Under the pieces are notes generated by a model. The model saw only the letters and a list, made by a program, of their open reading frames with translations. It had not been told where the DNA came from and made no database searches. A stretch of 64,000 nucleotides of DNA from Gyrodactylus bullatarudis (Eukaryota > Platyhelminthes > Monogenea > Gyrodactylidea > Gyrodactylidae). The stretch lies in assembly GCA_012064415.1 (NCBI GenBank), contig SSNU01000167.1, positions 71,464 to 135,463 on the forward strand. The letters are read 5' to 3'. Made by a program: the position numbers and the translations under genes. Shown here piece by piece: positions 23,351 to 47,660 of this stretch (within the stretch, counting starts at the first letter, position 1; every line of letters starts with the position of its first letter).

Positions 23351-26300
23351 ATGAAATGTTTTCATGTTTCACTTGTCCTGTCATTCCTAGTGTTATTCAT
23401 CATTTATAATGTTCAATGTGAGAGATTATTATCCCGCAAGAAGCGTATTATCAATGGTCAGAATGAATTCAATCATGACTATGTTGTCAGTTTATTCGGA
23501 AGAGATAGCATAATTCATGGTCTACTAACTGGTAGTATAAGAGCTTACTATTGCGGTGGAGCATTAATTGAAGACCAATGGATTATTACTGCAGCTCATT
23601 GTTTTAAAAATAATGATGAGTGAGTTCTAAGAAATTATAAAGAGCTCGAATATGCATTTCAAAATACCTAAAACTTTGTGGAAATATATATCTAAAGCTA
23701 GTTAACATGAAGATGAGAATTTACTATTTTTACAAAATAATCAATGTTTTTGTCCGGATTCACAGAAAAAATTAATTTTTTGAATTCTTCGTTCAATGTT
23801 GAGCCCAAATATCATCAGTAAACTGCTTCGAATCACCGAAATCGATAAAAATTTTGGGTTCAAAAGTGGCAATTGGCCTAATTTTGGTCAGATTGATTTT
23901 TTTCGTATATCCACATCCTATCAACTTATTCCGTTTTAGAATTCAAAAAATTATTTTTTTCTGTGAATCCGGAGAAAAACATTGATTATTTTGTTTGTTG
24001 GGAAAGAACTGCCGAGCTTCTTCGAAAATATTTTTAGTTTCAAATGAGAGACTCACATTGATTATTTTGTAAAAATAGTAAATTCTCATCTTCATGTCAA
24101 CTAGCTTTGGATTAGACTAGGCAAAATTTTTCAACTTTTCCCACCCTCATTTGAAGATGATTGAAAACTGAGGATTTTTCCCTATAAAACCATTAGTTTT
24201 CGAGTTTGTTCTGATATACAAAATTTCAAATGAGAAGGACAATTTTTGAACACGCGCTAAGATTTTTTCAATGAATTTTACCACTAGAAAGAACAAAATT
24301 GAGATTTTTGAAAATTTTTTGCAACATTTTGAATAAAAATAGGGCTAATAGTGAAATTGAGTCATTTTTCACATGTTGGATGCAATTTCTAGGAAATTAG
24401 GTAAATTTTGATGTTTTGAGAGAAATTGGGACTTTTTTATATCAGAACATGAAAAATTTTCAATTTGATTTTCCAAAATGTGTTTTTTTTGTTAAAACAT
24501 CAATTTTTAATTAAGGCATAGAACATTGTTCGGGGAAAATAAAATTTTGTTTTACTCTAATTAGGACACATTAGGTATGTTTTGAGATATGTGGGACTTG
24601 AAATATTTTCTGACACAGTATGTATCCTACCAATCATTAGAAAAGATCAAATTTTGCACGTGCAAAGTTCAAATCTTCTATGCGGTAGAATTTGAAATTA
24701 TTTTCTAGGATTGACGTTGTTCGCTTGCTACCGGACTAAATTGTCTTCTGGCTTGTAACGTTATAGTCAATCTATGCCGAACAGCTCCCTGAAGAACTAA
24801 TTAGTTCAAAATTATGATATTTTCTAGGAGTTTACAGCAAAACTTTGGATTAATACGAGTATGAAATTTTAAAATTCAACATTCGTAAAAACCGTAAATG
24901 CTGACGATTAAATTATTGAATTTCAATATTGCGCTAAATAAGTTGTTTAGTTTTTTATAACACTTTTACATGAGTTAGGTATGATGAAAGAAGATCTTTC
25001 CTCAGACATAAAGTACTATTTTACATCTGTAATAGTGATGGTTATTCATGGTGGATCTTCCTAAAGTCTTGGTCAAAATTATAATTTTAAAAATACAACT
25101 TTAAATAAGAATTAGCAATCACATACTAAGCGTTGATGTTCTCAATGCAGCCATTCTTTTTTTTGTTAGTCTATTAAATCCAAATCGATGGCATGTGAGA
25201 TTCGACAAGGACCTCTCTCCGTCAACATATGAAAGATTATCAAATGCTGTTGTTAGAATGTTCAATTTGTTTTCACCGAAAATCTTGCCCCAGTCATATT
25301 ATCACTTGAAGGAGGTCCACATTCATCCAGAATATGATTCGAGTAAGACTCGTTATTGCTTTTTCAATTAAATTCATTTTACTGAAATACCTAATTCTTC
25401 TTCAGGAAATTTTTCAATCCTGAATTAAGTTAAACACTGAAATTACTTAAAATATTCGCAAATTTTAACGCGTTTAAGATAAGAAAATTTAGAATTGGAA
25501 CAATAATTCTTATACGTAATAGAATGAGAAGGTTTTCAAACAAAGTTGTAAGTGTTTCTATAATTACTAGGGCCTTAAAAAATAATACCTTAAAATTGTT
25601 TTTAAGATCTAAAAAAATTATTTATTTCAACATCTTAAATCATAAGTAAATCGAATTAAAATATTAAAAATCAACTAATGTTGAAATTAAACTAAAATAT
25701 CGCGATAATTTCAAAATCATTATCTTCGAGGTTATTTTTGAGGCTATGAATGAAATACAATGCTATTATGATAATCTATTTTAATACCTTATCTTCAAAT
25801 AATACATTTAAGACGTTATAATTCTGAACCCTGATGCCATAACAAAAAATTTCATTGTTTTTAAACAGAACAGAGGGAATAGCTGGTTAAAATAAGACGT
25901 TTAGAGGCTCTAGTAATTATTTTAATTCAAATTAAAGGGAATATACAAAACCATTAAGATTTAGCACCTAAATTACTGTAATATGAAAATGGGAATTTAT
26001 GATTTTTATAAAATTCTCAATTATTCCATCAAGAATTGTAAAGCACTCTAAAATAACCTGTTCTGAGATTAATTCTGTTTTTCTACAAGGATTTTTGGAA
26101 AATGACATTGCTCTACTGAGAATCAAAGAAAAGCTTGATTTTATCAATAAACACGAGATTGAGTCAATTTCATTGCCGCCCGATGATGGTCAAATCTACC
26201 CGGTTGTTAATGATGTGAGTTTTTTGTTAATATTGAATGAAAAAAAGTAATCTTCATTATCAAGACTTGTATGGCTCTTGGCTGGGGATGCAATTCAGTG

Positions 26301-26683
26301 AATGGACCACCGAATGAAATTCTGAAATCAATAAAAATTCCAGTTGTCAGCCATGAAGAGTGCCTGAAAATGTACAATGTACATTCGCAAATAAATGAAA
26401 AATCAGAATTCTGTGCAGGGAAATATCGTGCAAATATTGGAATTTGTAAAGTGAGTTTTTAATAGTTTAAAAAACATAACCAACTAATTTTTGCACAAAT
26501 TGTATAAAGGGTGATTCTGGTGGGCCCTTAGTTTGTCAAGGCAAAAATAGACGAGCATATATAGGTGGAGTTACTTCAGCTTCAAGCTCACAATTTCCTC
26601 AGGACTATCCAGGAATATTCACAAGAGTATCTCATTTCATACCATGGATTAGACAAGTCATAAGGAATGCAAAATATAATTAA
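23351..26683 (+). CDS. secreted chymotrypsin-fold serine protease, complete five-exon gene (308 aa)
   Basis: Exons 23351-23619, 25170-25342, 26090-26214, 26265-26450 and 26510-26683 join with consistent phases (927 nt). Signal peptide MKCFHVSLVLSFLVLFIIYN; activation site KKR/IINGQ near residue 32; catalytic triad His83 in 'WIITAAHC', Asp153 in 'ENDIALLRI', Ser254 in 'GDSGGP'. The residue that sets primary specificity (chymotrypsin position 189, six before the Ser) is Gly248, not Asp, so trypsin-like Arg/Lys cleavage is not expected; an elastase- or chymotrypsin-like preference is inference. An in-frame ATG at or near 23315 lies upstream, but 23351 gives the better signal peptide. Intron 1 holds foldback copy D, intron 2 a MITE and a solo foldback end; introns 3 and 4 are 50 and 59 nt. 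Confidence 0.92.
23695..24109. repeat. foldback (hairpin) element, copy D, in protease intron 1
   Basis: Ends AAGCTAGTTAACATGAAGAT and complement; inner pair around the GTCCGGATTCACAGAAAAAA / complement. About 415 bp, no coding capacity, 75 bp downstream of the exon 1 donor. Confidence 0.85.
25559..25920. repeat. MITE with terminal inverted repeat ATAATTACTAGGGCCT
   Basis: The left end reads TATAATTACTAGGGCCTT, the right end GAGGCTCTAGTAATTAT, which is the complement with two changes. Size about 362 bp, inside protease intron 2. Truncated relatives at 22255-22462 and near 48555. Confidence 0.7.
25978..26035. repeat. solo foldback-family terminus
   Basis: TAATATGAAAATGGGAATTT and the following TTATAAAATTCTCAATTATT match the left end of the foldback family, without a right arm. 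It lies 55 bp upstream of protease exon 3, within the region where the branch point of intron 2 must lie. Confidence 0.65.
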
Positions 26684-26897
26684 ATTTTAAATAATTTAAT
26701 TGGAATACTACTTGATAATAAAGATGAAATAAGTTTTGAGAATTTTCAAACTCTTGATTATAGAATCAAATAATTCTTTCTTTATATAATTGTTGAAATC
26801 TTTTTCAAGATAAAATAGAAAATTTTTATTTTGAGATGGAAATATTTTTTGGAATAGAAATTTTTTTATTTGAAAAATAAGAATTATGTACAATATA

Positions 26898-28540
<1,643 letters not shown>

Positions 28541-28553
28541 TATATAGGATCAT

Positions 28554-31100
28554 TTAAAGAAAATAGTTTTTGAATAGGTCATGAGATGATGGCACAAGAT
28601 CTATGAGAAAGTTGCAAGTTGATTTCAAGTTCTCTGAGGGAATTTTTGCAATATTGATCCTCAATCTCGCTTGCAATGGGAGGATGTTGTTTAAAAGGAT
28701 TGAGTAACCTCTTTGGTTTCTTGTGTTGTGCGATGGAGCTCTATTGGGCATTGTTGAGTTTTAAAGAATAACGGATGACGAGATTCTTCTAATCCAGATA
28801 GGGAAAAGAGATGCTAATCTTAGGCATTCTCTATAGCTTTGTAGTCCGAAACAAGATTTTAAGAATTTAAATTGGACTTGTTCAATCTTTTTGGTCGACT
28901 CATTAGATATTCCCAGGACCAGAGCAGCAGCGTCGTCGAATTTGGAGAGGATAAAAGATTTAAATAGAGTCAGCTTCAGGTGGGGACAATTGAAGAATTT
29001 AGTGATTAAATAAGAGGAGTATCTTAACGATTTTAAGAGATCGTTGGTGTGTGGCTTTATCCTGAGTTTGTGATCATAATGGAGACCCAGGTCTTTGATT
29101 TTGAGGACTATCAGCTGAGAGAGAGTAGGATTGAGACAATCTAGTGGGTTGTTGTGGTTCAGTAACATGATTTTTGTTTTGTCATTGTTTATTTCTAGAC
29201 CAATGGAATCAAGGAAGGATCGAATATGGTCAAGTTCATTTTTGATGAGGTCATTATTGAAGTTAGGAATGATTATTTTAAGATCGTCAGCATATTTATA
29301 GAATTTTACTTCGCTGCTTGAGGGTTTGATCTTTGAGAAGACTAAATTGAAGAGGAGGGGGGCCGACAATAGAACCCTGTGGGACTCCTGAGTTGATGTT
29401 CAGGGAGGAAGATTCTTCTCTGTTGAAAAAGACTTTCTGGGATCTAGTGGATAAGAAGTTCATTGTCCAGTTGATAATATATGGATTTATGTCACATTCA
29501 ATGAGTTGATTCTGGATTATATTGAAGGGTATTTTATTGAATGCTTTGCGGATATCCAAAAAGATTACATGGTATTTTCTTATACCTGAGGTTCTTAGCG
29601 TTGTCCATGAAGGCTAATAGATTAGTTAAGGTGCTTCTTTTAGTTAAAAATCCGTGTTGAGAGTCATCTAAAGTCTTGATATTAATACTTTTGGAGATGA
29701 GGTGGGTAACGATCATGTCAATAAGACTGAGGAATATTGGCAGATTAGAGATGGGCCTATAGTCTGATTCTGCTGTGGGTGAGAAAATCTTTGGGATGGG
29801 CGTAATTTTGACGTTTTTCCAGTCCGAGGGGATTAAGTTTTGAAATAGTAGATGTGAGAGAAAATTAGCCATTTTGGTGAAAAATTGATCAGGTAAGGTT
29901 AAGAGGAGTTCCATGGAGTTGAAGTGGATATCTTTCCTCCTTTTGGAGTTGGAGTCAAGAATGAGGTCGAGTAACAGTTCTCTTGTAATCGAGGGTGGAA
30001 CTAAATTTCGAACTTGAACAGGAGCCAGGTGGGGTGGGGAATCGGAGAATACAGATTTGAAAAATAAATTGAGGGATTCCGCTGAGATTTGTGAGGAGTT
30101 CATTGGTGGTTTTGATTTGTTGACGAGATATTTAAGCTTCTTCCAGGCTTTGGAAGGTTGAGATTTTAGGTCATCTTGAATTGATTTTTCAAAGATTGTT
30201 TGAGTTGATTGAGGAGTAACTTCCAGACTGTTTTTGGAGAGTCTTCTGGCTCTTTTAATGAGGAAATAAAAGAGGTTAGAGTTAAAATGCGGAGAGAATA
30301 TATAGTCTTCCATTGACAGATAAAGTTGCCTGAAGTGTGAGAAGCTGGTGGTATAATGTGATGAATTGGAATTATAGTTATTGTAATTATATCCCATTTC
30401 AAATGTCAATAAGAGATGGTCTGAAGAATTTGTCACTAGGTTGGAAGAGCACTTCAAGTCTTGGATGTTAGTGAATAATAGATCAAGGTAATTGGATGGG
30501 TTCAGTCTAGATGGTTTGTCTGCCTTTTGGGATAAGTGAAGAGAACTTGCAAATTCAAATAAAGGTGAGTTAAAATCAAGCATTTCTGGGGTGTAGGTCG
30601 GGTGATTAAAATCACCACATAGGATTATATTATGGTTAAATAAGCTTTTTAGAGGAGAAAGCAAGCTTATTAGTTTTAGTACCGAATGCTTGTTAGCAGG
30701 TGGAGGATTGTAAGTCAGAATTATTGTAGCATTGAAGTTTGTATTTTGCTCACTAATATTAAAAGCAATAAGTTCGGGATTGTCTGATTTTAGGAGGACA
30801 TTGTAGGTTAACTCAGATGAGATGTATGCAATGACACCACCGCCTTTGATTTGTGGTCTGTCTGATCTGATTAGGTTGAAGTGAGGAATGCAGATATCAT
30901 TCGATGAGATGTAATCTTTTAACCATGTTTCTGTGATGAGGAGTAGGTCAGGGCGGTGTTTTGAGGCAAATTGTTTAAGCACATAGAGTGAGTTGAGAAG
31001 TGATCTTATATTCCTGAGTAAAATTTTGAGATGGGGAGATCCAGTTAAGTTTTGAGTGGGGTGTTGGGGTTGCTTTGAAAATTTATTGGATTAGAGAGAC
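28554..31100 (-). pseudogene. LINE ORF2: endonuclease-reverse transcriptase with frameshifts
   Basis: The frame is open from about 31100. Endonuclease motifs 'LLLITETWL', 'IILCGDFNHP' and 'TNSSDHLLLT'; RT motifs 'ITPIPKI', 'YRPISNLPIF', 'LDIRKAFNKIPF', 'SGVPQGSIVGP' and 'KYADDLKI'. At least three breaks: near 29580, at a run of C (reverse strand) in the GP-PLLFN motif near 29360, and near 28755. The C run carries one extra base compared with the expected frame. All catalytic motifs are still readable, so decay is moderate. Confidence 0.85.
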
Positions 31101-31294
31101 TATTTATAGTGTTAGATTTGGAGGAGCTTCGACTACTGATGATGATTGGTTTCTTGGGAACGTTGGTTGGAGTTTTTTGGAATACAAATTTTTGGTTAGA
31201 TGTAGTTTGGCTAGTGGATATAGTGGGAGGGAAGACAAAGTGAGAATGCGTTTGATTGAAGGTTGAGGGTTGTTGAGAGTTACAAGATTTTGGT

Positions 31295-31747
31295 TTAGTG
31301 GCAAGTTGGAGGGTGCGGAATGGTTTGGAGCATTAAGGATTGAGGTTGTTCTGACAGATTGGACTTGGTGTTGATTGGATTGGGATAGTTGGGTAGTTCT
31401 ATTGGAGAGGTCTTGATTGGTACTAGATGTTTTGGTAGATGATTTCCTCTGATTAGCTGGAAGTGATCTTGTAATTTTAATCCCTTTAGAAATGAATTCG
31501 TCATAAATGAGTTTGTAAGAGTCATGACCGATCTTTTTTTTGAGGAAATTTTGAAATAGTGATGCAATGGATCTGGGTTGGCGTTGTGATAGGTAATTGT
31601 TAGTGAGTAATGAGGTAAGATATTCTTGATAAAGTTTGAGACATCTGAGATATTATATTGGGAGTTTTGTGTTCCACGAATTATGAGACTGTAAACGTTT
31701 TTTCGAGGTGGAATGAAAGTTTGAGAATTTAGTCGAGTAGTAGACAA
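31295..31747 (-). CDS. LINE ORF1-like protein fragment
   Basis: 150 codons ('NVYSLIIRGTQNSQYNISDV' followed by a short RNA-binding-like fold and a proline/asparagine-rich tail). Position upstream of the endonuclease frame on the same strand makes it the ORF1 of this LINE; the fold is not certain. A further frame at 31304-31104 is probably its shifted continuation. Confidence 0.5.
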   Translation of the reverse strand: MSTTRLNSQTFIPPRKNVYSLIIRGTQNSQYNISDVSNFIKNILPHYSLTITYHNANPDPLHHYFKISSKKRSVMTLTNSFMTNSFLKGLKLQDHFQLIRGNHLPKHLVPIKTSPIELPNYPNPINTKSNLSEQPQSLMLQTIPHPPTCH

Positions 31748-31750
31748 GGA

Positions 31751-32152
31751 CGGAGCGGAGGTAGATAATCCTGTATGATTTCTTGATCTAGCGGAAAATG
31801 AATCAGCAGCTACTTTTATTTACTCTTAAAAGAGTAGTTAAGACTGTTAACTTAGGAGTTCCAACTTTAGAGAGTCTGTAACTTATAATTATAGCAGTAT
31901 AGACTATAATTTACTAAATCTATTTTTAATCAAAAGTATAATAATTCAAATTAAAATCTTTAAAAGATTCTTTTACATTTCAAATTAAAATTTTCAATTC
32001 AAAATTGAACAAATATTTTAAACTCGTAAAACAAAGCTCATATAGCAAGAAATTGTTTTAATTCGATGATAATTCAAAAAATTTCTTAAAGAAAGCCTAT
32101 TTTAGTGAAGGAAGTTATTTTATTTCCCGAAATAAACAAGAATTTATTTCAC
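31751..32152. promoter_or_regulatory. upstream region and 5' UTR of the YEATS gene
   Basis: AT-rich, 400 bp between the LINE boundary and the YEATS start. A GTG-initiated extension of the YEATS frame from 32105 lacks an ATG and does not resemble the family N-terminus. No defined promoter motif seen. Confidence 0.4.
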
Positions 32153-32794
32153 ATGCAGGATCCCATAGGTAATCTCAAGACAGTTGTTGTCAAGCCTATT
32201 GTTTACGGAAATGTTTCTCGGTATCTTGGCAAAAAACGAGAGGATGACGGTAGAACTCATGAATGGAAGGCTTTCTTTAGACCGTACGACACAAATGAAG
32301 ATTTATCCTCATTCATTAAAAATGTTCAATTCAAACTTCACGAGAGTTACACAAATCCTGTTCGAATTGTTGAAGAACCTCCGTATGAAATTTCAGAAAC
32401 TGGTTGGGGAGAGTTCGATATACAGATAAAGATTACTTTTCATGACTCGAATGAAAAGCCTATTATTATCAATCATTTGATAAAACTTTTTCATGTAGAC
32501 CAGGATATAATGCTCGGCCATAAGAGTCTAGTTAGAGAAATTTATGATGAACTTGTTTTTGTTGATCCCTCTCCTACGTTTTATTCGTCTCTAATTTCAA
32601 AGAAGAACCTTAAAAAATCTATTCAGCACTCGTCGGATTTTCCTAAAATCAAAGATGAGTCTTTAAAGAACTTCCAAGATCTCAATTCAAAGGTAGTATC
32701 TGCAATTGAAGAATACAGAAGGGAACTTGTTAATAGAAAAGCTCTCCTGGATAAACTTAAATCCTACATGAACGAAGTTATTGACTGTAAATAG
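32153..32794 (+). CDS. YEATS4: YEATS domain-containing protein 4 (GAS41)
   Basis: 213 aa, no intron. The N-terminal YEATS domain (about 8-140) follows GAS41 closely: '[20 protein letters not shown]', '[13 protein letters not shown]', '[14 protein letters not shown]' (with the aromatic residues that cage acyl-lysine) and '[20 protein letters not shown]'. A C-terminal coiled coil (about 170-210) serves complex assembly. In other animals GAS41 reads acetylated H3 within the TIP60/p400 and SRCAP complexes in the nucleus. I chose the ATG at 32153 because the sequence from there aligns with the family start. AATAAA lies at 32816. It converges on UFC1 with about 105 bp between the stops. Confidence 0.95.
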   Translation: MQDPIGNLKTVVVKPIVYGNVSRYLGKKREDDGRTHEWKAFFRPYDTNEDLSSFIKNVQFKLHESYTNPVRIVEEPPYEISETGWGEFDIQIKITFHDSNEKPIIINHLIKLFHVDQDIMLGHKSLVREIYDELVFVDPSPTFYSSLISKKNLKKSIQHSSDFPKIKDESLKNFQDLNSKVVSAIEEYRRELVNRKALLDKLKSYMNEVIDCK

Positions 32795-32899
32795 TATTTG
32801 ATTTTATATTTATACAATAAAGAATATTCTTCAAAATTTGTGTGATAATTAAGATTCAATGAAATAGTTAAAAATTGATTGAATAAATGTCAATGAAAA

Positions 32900-33385
32900 T
32901 CATTCATGTTTGATAATTCCTTTAGAAATCATATCTGGAATCTCAACAGCCAGCCAAGGAGATAATCCAAGAGCCATTGCATGGGCTATACCGAATTTTG
33001 GGACATTTCTGTTCCATAAGGGGGCAAAATGGTCTGTTAAGCATATTTTACCACCTCGATACATTTTAGCTGTTTTACCATCTAATTCAGGGAGAACTAT
33101 TTCTGGATTTGTCTTTGGATATGCCACAGGAATGTCAAAGTTAACTTGAAACTCATACTTTTTTAAATCATGATAAATCCAACAAGTACCAAACCATTTA
33201 GTGCCCTCTTTATTAGCCTCAAGCCGAAACCAATCATTTCCTTCACTCTTATTATTTTCAATGAACTGAATAAGACTTAAATATTCTTCCTTAAGCCTAG
33301 TTGGCCAATCGGGATCTCTGGGACCAGCTTTTGTCTTGAGAAGCGGTATAGATTGAAGAGTTTTTTTAGTTGCGTTATCAACCAT
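32900..33385 (-). CDS. UFC1: UFM1-conjugating enzyme E2 (UFC1)
   Basis: 161 aa, no intron. Accepts UFM1 from UBA5 and passes it to substrates with the UFL1 ligase (cytosol and ER surface). Strong family match along the whole length: '[14 protein letters not shown]', '[17 protein letters not shown]', '[20 protein letters not shown]' with active-site Cys115, and '[20 protein letters not shown]'. An ATG eight codons upstream (33409) is in frame, but the family begins M-x-D/E-x-A-T at 33385. Head to head with KDM5, 118 bp apart. Confidence 0.96.
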   Translation of the reverse strand: MVDNATKKTLQSIPLLKTKAGPRDPDWPTRLKEEYLSLIQFIENNKSEGNDWFRLEANKEGTKWFGTCWIYHDLKKYEFQVNFDIPVAYPKTNPEIVLPELDGKTAKMYRGGKICLTDHFAPLWNRNVPKFGIAHAMALGLSPWLAVEIPDMISKGIIKHE

Positions 33386-45020
<11,635 letters not shown>

Positions 45021-47080
45021 CTCGTATTTGTCTCTCGTCTATCCTATATTAATTCTTTATATAAAATTATTGATAAATCGATTATGAACATAGCTACTAT
45101 AATCAAACAAGCATATGTATAAACACTCTATTTTTGTGGAAAATTTGACCCTGTTTCTTCTCTTGTATATATTTTAACAAAGTGTTGTTATCATTAGTTT
45201 GAATCTATGTTTATTCCTTTCATAAGTTTATTATGAAATTTTGAAAATAAAATTTTAGAAAAATATCTTTTATCTGAACTTGTTTTCACCAGCAACACTC
45301 AGAATACTATTCTCATTCGAATTTATAGATAGGAATGTAGTATGGTATAAAAATTGTGAATTAGACTAGTATGAAAAATTTTAGATCTGGTTTCTCACTT
45401 TATCACAACTATTTTTGAAAATATATTTTGACCTGCAAAAAGTTAAAACTCGATTTAAGCCCCTGTTCTCTTTCAAAATACTCAGCATAATTATAACTTC
45501 AGACACCAATCGTATAAAAAATCTCTTCTACTCTGATCTTTAATGCAAAATATTCGTAGCAAGTTAGATTATACTCATACTCTTCTTTATCCAGACCTTC
45601 TCTAGTAACCAGAATGTTTTTTGAATTACTTAATATATTCTTATACCATTAAAAAATTGGAAGAAGATTTATTAAAACCAAATTTCTACATTTCTTGAAG
45701 AATCATCAGTGGTAATTCTTCAAAAATGATACTAATTAAAAGTTCATTGAAGATAATAATTTACAAATCATGAAAGAAATAGAAAGTAAAAGTCAAAGAA
45801 AATAAGAATAAAATGCAAGCTGAAAAAAACATCAACACTCCATTAAATAGAGAAAAGTGAAAAATCCCACATTGGCCAAGGTTGAAGATTATAGGAATAG
45901 TTTTTTGAACACAGATTAGGTTTATATAGGTTAATAAGAACATTTTCTTTAATCCATACATCTATCGTCGTTAGGGTTTTTGTATACAACGAAAAAATTA
46001 GAAATTAAACCTGTATGATCTTCTTGTCTAAGATGCTTTGTATTATTATGTTCTAAAAACGCTTGAAGATTTTTTTTTCTTATGTACCCATTACTAATCA
46101 TTTTTAAATATATTTTTCTAACAAAAAAGATCCAATTCTCAGAAACTCATCAAAAAAACTTTGATTTTAACTCATTTTATATTTGAAAATTTTCATTTAA
46201 TAAACTTTCTCAAATTTTTATGCGATACAGAAAGACAAATATTTTTTTTTCCCGTATACTTCTTCTTAATGATTTCAACAGATTTTATGCTCCATAGCCT
46301 TTTTTGAAAACTAAATTTCGATGTTTATAAATCCCATTTTTCCTGAAATCTTCAATTTTTCTCAAACTGACCGGATTTTTTTATTCTCCGTGGTTAAATT
46401 CATTGAAAAATTATTCATCTAACCTCTTTCGTCGTTCTAACTACCAGCATGACCATTAGTCAGCGCCCCCAGAATATTTTCGAGGAAATAAGGCAATTAA
46501 TGTCTCAAAAATCATTGAAAAATGTTGGCCCAAATTTGAAAATTCGACATTTTCTTGAGATTACGCATATTATAATAAAATTTAAAACATAAAGTTCAAA
46601 TGGGTTCTTATTTTTTATTAAATGAAAGCATAAACTCAAAAAGTCAAAATTTGTGTCTTACCCTATTGAGAAACTTTTTTTCATAAATCTGACCACAATA
46701 GTGTCTAAAATTTCAATTTCTCGCGGGCAAAATACTTTTACATTAGATTTTCAATTCGCTACTTTTCTGATTCAACTGTGATTATAGATCATTTGAGTCT
46801 AGTGTTATAAGGATAAGTTTAACCATTGTGTTATTTACACATTAACAAGATATATATCTAAGGAAAAACAGTACAAATGCATTATCAGAGACATAAAAAT
46901 TTGAATGAAACAAAGAAATTCGTCTGTCTCATTCATTAACAAGCATGTATTTTTCTACTTTCTTTCAAAATACTTTGAGGGCGATGTGAATATCCACTGG
47001 TAAAGTACATTTTCTAATATGGTGAGTATAAAAATATCTTCAGGTCTTCCAACAAAAAGAGTAATACCAATGTTTTATAT
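45021..47080. other. KDM5 3' UTR, then no recognisable gene
   Basis: An AATAAA near 45247, about 230 nt after the KDM5 stop, is the likely poly-A signal. The rest is AT-rich with no frame that I can support. Confidence 0.45.
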
Positions 47081-47084
47081 TGAC

Positions 47085-47260
47085 AGTTTGGCATGAAGAT
47101 GATTTGATTTTGGCAAAGGCTCTCATTATCTGATTCGTACAATAGGAAATTCATCAATAACATTTCATTTGAACACTTTAACTATTTAGGTTCTCTTTTT
47201 AGAGAAGAAAAAGAATCGATAAACAATTCTGACTCACGCCTTTTTCAGCTTAGCCCTTAA
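47085..47260 (+). pseudogene. LINE reverse-transcriptase relic (weak)
   Basis: The sequence suggests 'WHEDDLILAKAL' (a decayed YADD motif) and, after stops, 'FEHFNYLGSLFREEKESI', the FKYLGS motif downstream of LINE RT catalytic sites. Too short and broken to place in a clade; different from the two LINE families above. Confidence 0.35.
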
Positions 47261-47660
47261 AGTCCCAGAGAATTTTTTTCTTGATTCGCGAATCTACAAT
47301 TGTTAATGCGATTAAAAATAATTATTTTTTGGTTCAGAAGTTATCGATCAAAAATTGGGTCATTTTTTGATCCAAAAAGAGGCTATCATTGTAGTTTCAG
47401 CAGATAGAGTTCAGATAATTGCATATTTGAATTCGACAGGTATGATTACTCGATAAAAGTTATCTTACTTTTTACCTATGACACTGGGAAGTAGGTTTTC
47501 AAAAATACGTTTTAAACAAAAATTAATTTTTTGAAAAAAATCAACTCTCTTTAAATTAGTATAGCACGAGTTTGACGAATGATAGAGCCGAGATCTTTGT
47601 GTATTCTAGAAGATTAATAGATTTCCTATCGAATGGATGGTAAACAGAGTATTTTCTATG
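47256..47660. repeat. dispersed repeat, copy 1
   Basis: Starts AAAGTCCCAGAGAATTTTTT and includes ACGTTTTAAACAAAAATTAA and TTAGTATAGCACGAGTT. Matches 53886-54218 in the same orientation with indels. No ORF; element type unknown. Confidence 0.7.

Larger units (their letters stand above)
28543..31750 (-). mobile_element. non-LTR retrotransposon (second CR1/Jockey-like family), nearly full length but frameshifted
   Basis: Reverse strand, in order: an ORF1-like piece (31747-31295), endonuclease plus RT start (30982-29534), RT core (29559-29296 and 29369-28761) and C-terminal tail (28751-28554). The right boundary is near 31750; the 3' end meets the TA flank of Tc1 copy 2, so the tail may have been the Tc1 target. 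No poly-A or target duplication identified. Confidence 0.85.
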
